Assembly (NCBI RefSeq): GCF_001043915.1
Contig: NZ_LABX01000013.1
Coordinates: 1 to 37,340 of the forward strand
DNA: 37,340 bases
Direction: 5' to 3'
From: Methylobacterium aquaticum
Lineage (GTDB): Bacteria > Pseudomonadota > Alphaproteobacteria > Rhizobiales > Beijerinckiaceae
The notes under the pieces were generated by a model. That model was not told where the DNA came from and searched no databases. It was given only the letters and a program-made list of their open reading frames with translations. Positions 32,149 through 37,340 of this stretch are shown in pieces. Both the position numbers and the translations under genes were made by a program. Every line of letters begins with the position of its first letter. The stretch's first letter is position 1.

Positions 32149-32274
32149 ATACCAACGGTCGAAAGAAAACGACCGTTGGTTCCATTCTCCAATTTTCGCT
32201 AAGCCTTTGGCTTAGTATCGAAAATTCGAGATGGTTCATCGGCCCGATGCGTCAGCATCCTGGGCCGATGGTAT
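32149..32274 (+). repeat. B-type dispersed repeat (126 bp)
   Basis: Begins ATACCAACGG and ends CCGATGGTAT. Hairpin 1 is a perfect 10-bp stem (CCAACGGTCG/CGACCGTTGG, 32152-32179). Hairpin 2 pairs AATTTTCG with CGAAAATT and encloses CTAAGCC/GGCTTAG. Hairpin 3 pairs GGCCCGATGC with GCATCCTGGGCC. It lies 134 bp after the histidine kinase stop and 40 bp before the preferred start of the aminopeptidase gene. Confidence 0.92.
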
Positions 32275-32314
32275 GAGTGAGCGCTTGCGGCCGTGCCGCA
32301 CGAGGAATGACGCG

Positions 32315-33070
32315 ATGACGGTGTCGAGCGACGACGAGTTGGAGAGCCTGCGGCGGATCGGCCGCATCGTCGCCGATGCCCTGGAGGCGATGGGCCGGGC
32401 GATCGAGCCCGGCATCACCACCCGCGAACTCGACCGGATCGGGCGCGACCACCTGGAGCGCGCAGGCGCCCGTTCGGCGCCCGAGACGGTCTACGGCTTT
32501 CCTGGCGCGACCTGCATCAGCGTCAACGAGGAGATCGCCCACGGCATCCCGGGCGAGCGCCGCATCGCGGCGGGCGACCTCGTCAACATCGACGTCTCGG
32601 CCGAGAAGGACGGCTGGTTCTCCGATACCGGCGCATCCTTCGCGGTCCCGCCGGTGACCCGCGCAGTCGAGCGGCTGTGCCGGGACGGGCGCCGGGCGAT
32701 GTGGACCGGCCTGCGTCAGGTCGGGGCCGGCAAGCCGCTCGCCGGCATCGGGCAGGCGGTCGGCGCTTTCGCGAGGAAGAACGGCTACACCCTGGTGCGC
32801 AACCTCGCGAGCCACGGCGTCGGCGCCTCGCTGCACGAGGAGCCGACCGAGATCGCGACCTGGCCCGACGCCGCCGAGCGCCGGATCATGACCGAGGGGC
32901 TGGTCTTCACCGTCGAGCCGTTCCTGTCGCTGGGCGCCGATTTCGCCGAGAACCGGGACGACGACCCCTGGACCCTCTACAGCCGGCCGCAGGCGCTGAC
33001 GGTCCAGTACGAGCACACGGTGGTGGCGACCCGCAACGGGCCGCTCGTCCTCACCATGCCGAGCCAGTAG
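32315..33070 (+). CDS. map: Methionine aminopeptidase, type I
   Basis: A 251-aa metalloprotease that removes N-terminal Met from new proteins. All expected residues are visible: H76 (EIAHGIPG), metal ligands D93 (NIDVSAEK), D104 (WFSDTGAS), H167 (ASHGVGASLHEEP), E201 (FTVEPF) and E233 (QYEHTVV), plus H174. GHGIG is replaced by SHGVG, a known kind of variation. The start is the ATG at 32315, with a GAGGAA ribosome-binding site. An upstream ATG at 32273 lies in the end of the B repeat and would add 14 residues. This is probably not the only map gene in the genome, since the housekeeping copy usually sits elsewhere, but that cannot be tested here. Convergent with the bestrophin-like gene. Confidence 0.92.
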   Translation: MTVSSDDELESLRRIGRIVADALEAMGRAIEPGITTRELDRIGRDHLERAGARSAPETVYGFPGATCISVNEEIAHGIPGERRIAAGDLVNIDVSAEKDGWFSDTGASFAVPPVTRAVERLCRDGRRAMWTGLRQVGAGKPLAGIGQAVGAFARKNGYTLVRNLASHGVGASLHEEPTEIATWPDAAERRIMTEGLVFTVEPFLSLGADFAENRDDDPWTLYSRPQALTVQYEHTVVATRNGPLVLTMPSQ

Positions 33071-33080
33071 GCCGCCGGCC

Positions 33081-34013
33081 TCACCGCAGCCAGTAGCGCT
33101 CGGGCGCCAGCGGCGGCGGCACAGGGGCGCCCAGGGCATCCTGCACCACGCCGTCGACGGTGCGCAGGAGCGCGTCGAGGGGCAGGTCGTTGGCCGCCGA
33201 GCCGAACGGCTCCTCCAGCTCGTCGCCGAGCGCGTCGAGGCCGAAGAACGTGTAGGCGACGAGCGCCGTCGCCACCGGAGTGCCCCAGCCGAGCGTTTCG
33301 GCGAGCCCGAAGGGCAGGAGCAGGCAGTAGAGCCAGGCGGTGCGATAGAGGAGCAGCGTATAGGCGAAGGGCAGAGGCGTGCCCTTGATCCGCTCGCAGG
33401 CCGCCTGCACGCCCGACAGCCCGGCGAGCTTCTGCTCGATCAGCCCGAACGACACGTCGCTCAAGGTCCCCTGCCGGAGCGCCGCACCGAGATCGGCGGC
33501 GAGGTACGCCAGGGCCGCGTCGGCCGGGCTCGCGCAGGACGGCAGCCGCCCGCGCTCGGCTTGCGGCAGGAACGGGGCGGCGGCCAAAGCCGCGTCGCGC
33601 CCGCGCAGATGGGCATGCAGGGCATGGGTGAACCCGGCCAGCCGCCGAAGGCAGCGCCGGCGCCGTGCCCCGGTCTCGGTCTCGGCTTCATCCGGGGGCA
33701 GGAGCGCCCCGAGGAGGCGGGCGAGGCCCCGTGCCTCGACGATCAGGGCGCCCCAGACCTTCCGGGCCTCCCACCAGCGGTCGTAGCAGGCGTTGTTGCG
33801 GAAGCTCAGGAAGATGGAGAGCGCCAGGCCGATCAGCGTGAACGGACCGATCCCGGCATGGAGCGGGATCGCATGGGCCCAGCTCGGCTCCGTCGCCACC
33901 ACCAGGCAGGCGAGCGCCGTGATGGCGATCACCTGCGGGGCGATCTGCGGCAGGATCGACCCGCGCAGCGCGAACAGGATCGCGAGGGCGCCGGGGCGGG
34001 GACGGACGATCAT
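33081..34013 (-). CDS. Bestrophin-family (UPF0187) membrane protein
   Basis: A 310-aa protein of the prokaryotic bestrophin-like family, related to anion/cation channels. The signature LSFRNNACYDRWWEARKVWG occurs at about 70-90, after two hydrophobic helices (QVIAITALACLVVA; IGPFTLIGLALSIFL). Two further membrane segments follow in the C-terminal half (YTLLLYRTAWLYCLLLPFGLAETL and TPVATALVAYTFFGLDALGDELEEPFG), ending with NDLPLDALLRTVDGVV. Ion selectivity cannot be read. The start is uncertain between the ATG at 34013 and a GTG at 34022, neither with a strong ribosome-binding site. The stop is 10 bp from the convergent map stop. Confidence 0.92.
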   Translation of the reverse strand: MIVRPRPGALAILFALRGSILPQIAPQVIAITALACLVVATEPSWAHAIPLHAGIGPFTLIGLALSIFLSFRNNACYDRWWEARKVWGALIVEARGLARLLGALLPPDEAETETGARRRRCLRRLAGFTHALHAHLRGRDAALAAAPFLPQAERGRLPSCASPADAALAYLAADLGAALRQGTLSDVSFGLIEQKLAGLSGVQAACERIKGTPLPFAYTLLLYRTAWLYCLLLPFGLAETLGWGTPVATALVAYTFFGLDALGDELEEPFGSAANDLPLDALLRTVDGVVQDALGAPVPPPLAPERYWLR

Positions 34014-34104
34014 CGGGGGCACAAGGCTCGGTCAGGGACGGCGCGGTCATCCGCCGCCCGGCGGCCAGGGTCAAGCCGATGACGGGCGGGCGAAAGGCGA
34101 TTTC

Positions 34105-34229
34105 ATACCAACGGCCCAAGATGCTGACGCATCGGGCCGTTGACCCATCTCGAATTTTCGATGTCAAGCCAGAGGCTTGGCGAAAATTCGAGAACAGAAC
34201 CAAAGGTCGTTTTCAACGACCGTTGGTAT
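34105..34229 (-). repeat. B-type dispersed repeat (125 bp), reverse orientation
   Basis: Begins ATACCAACGG and ends CCGTTGGTAT, a perfect 10-bp terminal inverted repeat, and is inverted relative to the copies at 32149 and 23091. The three internal hairpins are present (GGCCC..GGGCC; CTCGAATTTTCG..CGAAAATTCGAG enclosing CAAGCC/GGCTTG; GGTCGTT/AACGACC). It lies 98 bp after the stop of the minus-strand YceI gene, again in the same orientation relative to the gene upstream. It is the best-preserved copy. Confidence 0.93.
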
Positions 34230-34327
34230 CACGCCGTGCCGCAGTTCCGAGCTTTGCACGCACGCCCACCCGCGACCGCAGGACGAGATCGCGGGTGGGG
34301 ACCGATGCCGAACGCGCGAACCGTCGC

Positions 34328-34909
34328 TCAACTGCCCGACTTGGCGGTCGCCGTCACGTCGATCTCCACCCCGACCTGGAGGGCGACCATCGAGTCGTTG
34401 GCCCAGGGGCCCTGGCCGACGCCGTAATCGGTCCGCACGAGATCGAGACGGCCGACCGCATGGGCCGTCCCGCCCGAGACGGTGAGCGTGAACGGCAGGG
34501 TCACGTCCTTGCGCAGGCCGCGGATCGTCAGCGTGCCGACCGCATCATAGGCGTCGCCCCCCTTGGCGACGAAGCGGGTCGCCTCGAACCAGGCCTGCTT
34601 GGTCTTGCCCGCATCGAACCAATCGGCCTGCGGCAGGGCCTCGTCGCGCTGCTTGTCGCCGGTCTCGGCGCTGGTGAGATCGATCAGCACCACGGCCTTG
34701 CCGGCCTCCGGCTTCTGCGGATCGAAGCTGATCTGCGCATCGTAGCGGGTGAAGCGGCCCTTGAACGGCGCGCCGACCTGGACGCCCGAGAAGCCGATGC
34801 GGCTCTTTCCCGGATCGACGGTCCAGTCGGCGGCCTGCGCGGCGAGAGGCGCGGCGGCAAGAGACGCGGTGGAGAGGCCGAGGGCGAGGGCGAGGCGAAA
34901 GAGGGTCAT
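34328..34909 (-). CDS. YceI-family periplasmic protein
   Basis: A 193-aa exported lipocalin-like YceI protein. The signal peptide is MTLFRLALALGLSTASLAAAPLAAQA, with mature ADWTVDPGKSRIGFSGVQVG. The fold-typical segments are FKGRFTRYDAQISFDPQKPEAGK and TIRGLRKDVTLPFTLTV. The family binds polyisoprenoid-type lipids (for example ubiquinone precursors); the ligand here is inferred. The ATG at 34909 overlaps the stop of the cytochrome b561 gene by four bases. A second YceI gene lies at the other end of the operon, and the two proteins differ clearly in sequence. Confidence 0.93.
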   Translation of the reverse strand: MTLFRLALALGLSTASLAAAPLAAQAADWTVDPGKSRIGFSGVQVGAPFKGRFTRYDAQISFDPQKPEAGKAVVLIDLTSAETGDKQRDEALPQADWFDAGKTKQAWFEATRFVAKGGDAYDAVGTLTIRGLRKDVTLPFTLTVSGGTAHAVGRLDLVRTDYGVGQGPWANDSMVALQVGVEIDVTATAKSGS

Positions 34910-35511
34910 CGCGAGGAAACCTCGGGTTTCGTGCCGGGGCGCGGCACCAGGGGGAGCATCCGCCACAGGGTGTCGTCGCGCAGCACGAGGTGGTGGCGCA
35001 GGGCCGCACCGACATGCAGCAGGAGAAGGGCGATCAGGAGCCACGCGCCATAGCTGTGGACCAGCTTCAGCGCGCCCTCGACGACCGCCTTGTTGGGCAA
35101 TCCGGGCAGGACCGGCAGATGCGGCCACGGGATCACCCCGTAGAGCACCGTCGGAATGTTGTAGGGCGAGGCCGAGACCATCGCCCAGCCGACGAGCGGC
35201 AGGGCGAGAAGCAGGCCGTAGAGCGCGAGATGCGCGGCCTCCGCCGCCCGCCGCTCGGCCTTCGGCATCGCCTCGGGCAACGGCGGCGGGCGGTGGAACA
35301 GGCGCCAGACGACGCGCAGGACCATCAGCACCAGCACCGTGAGGCCGATGGACTTGTGCCACTGGTAGAACGCGAAGCGGTCCATCGGCGGCAGGGAGCC
35401 CCGCGTCATCGCGAGGCCGAGACCCAACAGGGCCAGGATGCCGAGGGCGATCAGCCAGTGCAGCACGATCGCCACGAGCGTGTAGCGACGGGGCGTCGCG
35501 ACCGTGGACAT
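34906..35511 (-). CDS. Cytochrome b561
   Basis: A 201-aa four-helix membrane cytochrome of the bacterial b561 (CybB/YceJ) family. Candidate haem-ligand His residues lie in IVLHWLIALGI, YQWHKSIGLTVL, KLVHSYGAWLL and LLHVGAALRHH. It probably transfers electrons between the quinone pool and periplasmic partners. E. coli has the same pairing of b561 (yceJ) with yceI, and here the b561 gene is flanked by two yceI genes. The ATG at 35511 opens the usual RRYTLVAIVLHW start. It lies 26 bp after the first YceI gene. Confidence 0.92.
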   Translation of the reverse strand: MSTVATPRRYTLVAIVLHWLIALGILALLGLGLAMTRGSLPPMDRFAFYQWHKSIGLTVLVLMVLRVVWRLFHRPPPLPEAMPKAERRAAEAAHLALYGLLLALPLVGWAMVSASPYNIPTVLYGVIPWPHLPVLPGLPNKAVVEGALKLVHSYGAWLLIALLLLHVGAALRHHLVLRDDTLWRMLPLVPRPGTKPEVSSR

Positions 35512-35537
35512 GGCTCGGAACCTCAGGACCGCGAGGA

Positions 35538-36146
35538 TCAGTCCTTGCGCTCGAAGGCGCCGTTGAGGACGAGCTGAACCTCGTCGCTGATCGCCGGCAC
35601 GAAGGTCTTCACGCCGAAATCCGAGCGCTTGATCGTGCCCTTGGCCTCGAAGCCGACCGTGGCCTTCTTGTTCATCGGGTTGGCGCCGGCACCGACCAGC
35701 GTCACCTCGAGGGTCACGGGCTTGGTCACGCCGTGCAGGGTCAGGTCGCCGGTGACCTTGGCCTTGTCCTTGCCTTCGGGGGTCACCTTGGTGGAGGTGA
35801 AGGTCATCTCGGGGAACTGGGCGGCGTCGAGCCACTTGTCGCTCTTCAGCGAGTCGACGAGGTGCTGGCTCGGCGCGTAGAGCGACTTGACCGGCACGCT
35901 GACCTTCAGGCGGCTCTCGGCGGGCTTGGCCGGCTGCAAGTCCAGGGTGCCGGACACGTCCGAGAAGATGCCCGTATACGGCGAGAAGCCGAAATGGTTG
36001 ACCGTGAACAGCGCCTGGGTGTGGTTCGGGTCGACCACGTAGGTGCCCGCCGGGATCTGGGCAGGGTCGCGGGTCGCCTGGGCGCTGGCCGGGGCGGCGA
36101 GGGCGAGACCGGCGGCGAGGCCGAGGGCGAGGACGGACAGCTTCAC
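35538..36146 (-). CDS. YceI-family periplasmic protein (first gene of operon)
   Basis: A 202-aa YceI protein with signal peptide (MKLSVLALGLAAGLALAAPASAQA) and the family motifs YVVDPNHTQALFTVNHFGFS and FSDVSGTLDL, then LTLHGVTKPVTLEVTLVG. These are the canonical YceI segments, better conserved than in the downstream paralogue. The start is the GTG at 36146, preceded by GGAG 7 nt away; the longer upstream frame lacks a signal peptide at its start. It is divergent from a LysR gene, which may control the operon through the 142-bp spacer. Confidence 0.93.
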   Translation of the reverse strand: MKLSVLALGLAAGLALAAPASAQATRDPAQIPAGTYVVDPNHTQALFTVNHFGFSPYTGIFSDVSGTLDLQPAKPAESRLKVSVPVKSLYAPSQHLVDSLKSDKWLDAAQFPEMTFTSTKVTPEGKDKAKVTGDLTLHGVTKPVTLEVTLVGAGANPMNKKATVGFEAKGTIKRSDFGVKTFVPAISDEVQLVLNGAFERKD

Positions 36147-36243
36147 GAGAACACTCCGTAACGTCGGGGCCGGGGGCCCTCCGGGGGGCGGGCTCGGCCT
36201 GGCACCAGGCTCGCTGCACCGCACCCGTCTTGCGGCGATCGAA

Positions 36244-36269
36244 TTAAGCCGGTTCCGTCACCGGCGTAA
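36244..36269. promoter_or_regulatory. Candidate LysR operator in the YceI-LysR divergent spacer
   Basis: TTAAGCCGG (36244-36252) and CCGGCGTAA (36261-36269) form a 9-bp inverted repeat with one mismatch and an 8-bp spacer, 19 bp upstream of the LysR start and about 98 bp upstream of the YceI start. This is where an autoregulating LysR protein would bind. It is seen as a repeat; binding is inferred. Confidence 0.4.
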
Positions 36270-36288
36270 GACCGCTAAACCGGGACAC

Positions 36289-37230
36289 ATGGTTGCTGGT
36301 TCGGAAACCTTCCGGGGTTCTCTCTCCGATGTGAGGGCATTCTGTGCCGTGGTCGATCACGGTACCGTGACCCAGGCGGCGGAAGTCCTGGGGGAGACCA
36401 AGGGCAGCATCAGCCGCCGCATCTCGCGGCTGGAGCAGGAACTCGGCGTGACCCTGCTGGCCCGCACGCCGCGGGCGGTGTCTCCGACCGTGGAGGGGCT
36501 GGCCTTCCACGCCAAGGCGCAGGAGAGCCTCGCCCTCCTCGACGAGGCGCGGGAGACGGCGCGGGACGCCCGCACCCTGCCCCGCGGCCACCTGCGGGTC
36601 ACCACCTCGATCGATTTCGGCATCGAGGTGATGCCCGAGCTGGTCGCCGGCTTCCGGGCGCTCCATCCGCAGATCTCGATCGACCTCCTCATCACCGACA
36701 CGCGGCTCGACCTGGCGGCCAACCGCATCGACCTGGCGCTGCGCCTCGGCAGCGGCGAGAGCCAGGATGGCGGCTACCGCGCGCCGGTGCTGGCGAACCT
36801 GATGATCGGCCTCTACGCCGGACCGTCCTACCTCGCCGCCCGCGGCGCCCCCGACAGCCTCGACGACCTCGCGCGCCACGATCTGATCCTGTCGCGCGAG
36901 CGCCTCGGCGCGGCCCCGGTGCGGCTCTCGGACGGGCAGGGCCGCGAGGGCCACATCACCACCCGCCCGGCGATCCGCGCCACCGACTACGCGACGGTGC
37001 TGCGCCTGACCCGGACCGGCGCCGGCATCGGCCATATCCCGAGCCTGGTGGCGGCCCGGGCGCTCAAGGACGGCGCGCTCGTGCCGGTGCTGCCGGACTG
37101 GGCGAGCCGCGGCGGCGTCCTGCGCGCGGTGAGCCTCGCCGGGCGGGAGCTGCCGGCCCGGGTGCGGCTGTTTCGCGACCATGTCCGCCTCGGCCTCGCG
37201 GCGATGCGCGAGGAAACCGGGCCGGACTGA
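36289..37230 (+). CDS. LysR-family transcriptional regulator
   Basis: A 313-aa LysR regulator starting at the ATG at 36289. The helix-turn-helix is SLSDVRAFCAVVDHGTVTQAAEVLGETKGSISRRISRLEQELG (about 11-53), with Arg-Arg-Ile-Ser in the recognition helix. The effector domain begins GHLRVTTSIDFGIEVMPELVAGFRALHPQISIDL, of the CrgA/DsdC-like group of LysR proteins. It is divergent from the YceI-b561-YceI operon, which is its most likely target. The inducer is not evident. A 16-bp tandem repeat starts almost at its stop codon. Confidence 0.92.
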   Translation: MVAGSETFRGSLSDVRAFCAVVDHGTVTQAAEVLGETKGSISRRISRLEQELGVTLLARTPRAVSPTVEGLAFHAKAQESLALLDEARETARDARTLPRGHLRVTTSIDFGIEVMPELVAGFRALHPQISIDLLITDTRLDLAANRIDLALRLGSGESQDGGYRAPVLANLMIGLYAGPSYLAARGAPDSLDDLARHDLILSRERLGAAPVRLSDGQGREGHITTRPAIRATDYATVLRLTRTGAGIGHIPSLVAARALKDGALVPVLPDWASRGGVLRAVSLAGRELPARVRLFRDHVRLGLAAMREETGPD

Positions 37231-37232
37231 GC

Positions 37233-37340
37233 CTCGCGCCAAGCGCCCCTCGCGCCAAATGCCCCTCTCGCCAAGTGCTCCTCTCGCCAAGTGCTCCTCT
37301 CGCCAAGTGCTCCTCTCGCCAAGTGCTCCTCTCGCCCAGG
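37233..37340. repeat. 16-bp tandem repeat array, continuing past the window
   Basis: The unit TCTCGCCAAGTGCTCC recurs at exact 16-bp spacing: GCCAA-type cores at 37238, 37254, 37270, 37286, 37302 and 37318, and a diverged GCCCAGG at 37334. The first two units are diverged (GCGCCAAGCGCC, GCGCCAAATGCC) and the later ones nearly identical. The array begins 2 bp after the LysR stop. Because 16 is not a multiple of three, it is not a simple in-frame coding repeat. Confidence 0.93.

Noticed and set aside
37233..37340. CRISPR array
   Set aside because: The 16-bp units are directly contiguous without spacers, so it is a plain tandem repeat.
1..37340. tRNA, rRNA or known riboswitches
   Set aside because: No tRNA-like or rRNA sequence and no riboswitch consensus was recognised by eye; the cloverleaf-like B repeats lack tRNA features such as a T-loop GTTCRA and anticodon arm.

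Overview
The window is very GC-rich, except for short AT-rich intergenic patches, with GTG starts and 1-4 nt stop/start overlaps. Its gene content points to an alphaproteobacterium of the Rhizobiales, most likely Methylobacterium or a close relative. The pointers are a CbbR/QscR-type regulator divergent from phosphoribulokinase, a DUF1285-Nudix-DUF6111-CCA operon, a TadG-like pilus protein and dispersed intergenic repeats. The genus is inferred from content; no database search was possible. Layout: 1-1131 is a graveyard of insertion-sequence remnants (IS4-type, possibly IS481-type, IS3 orfA). 1132-12250 is almost entirely minus-strand: rlmJ plus a phenylacetate catabolism locus. In transcription order this reads paaJ, paaZ, paaX, paaA-B-C-D, a 107-bp repeat, paaE, and an extra PaaA-like ferritin-fold protein. 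Paa proteins epoxidise phenylacetyl-CoA (PaaABCE, with PaaD as probable Fe-S maturation factor), open the ring and oxidise the aldehyde (PaaZ), and thiolyse 3-oxoadipyl-CoA (PaaJ). The ligase PaaK and the PaaF/G/H enzymes are absent and must be elsewhere. Two candidate operators lie in the locus: a TGTGATGT inverted repeat upstream of paaA and a perfect 20-bp palindrome upstream of paaJ. 12253-18580 holds a SWIM zinc-finger protein translationally coupled to a GlcD-like FAD oxidase, a cytochrome c, two divergent hotdog thioesterases and a TadG-like protein. 18878-21789 is a tight four-gene plus-strand operon ending in the CCA tRNA nucleotidyltransferase. 22318-27161 carries a secreted DUF4198 protein, a membrane GGDEF-EAL protein, ureidoglycolate lyase and a GMC oxidoreductase. 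27717-30635 is a regulatory or Calvin-type cassette: LysR regulator (CbbR/QscR), a shrunken FBPase-like protein with altered metal-site motifs, and phosphoribulokinase, with no RuBisCO. 30758-37230 holds a GAF histidine kinase, methionine aminopeptidase, a bestrophin-family protein, and a YceI-cytochrome b561-YceI operon divergent from a LysR regulator. The window ends in a 16-bp tandem array. The most unusual signal is a family of five 125-171 bp repeats (B elements, at about 11990, 21789, 23091, 32149 and 34105). They have 10-bp terminal inverted repeats and three internal hairpins, so each can fold as a cloverleaf. All five lie downstream of a gene in the same orientation relative to that gene, and three start within 2 nt of its stop codon. 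One B element is split by a 107-bp A element, a second repeat family whose other copy lies 5 nt after the paaD stop.
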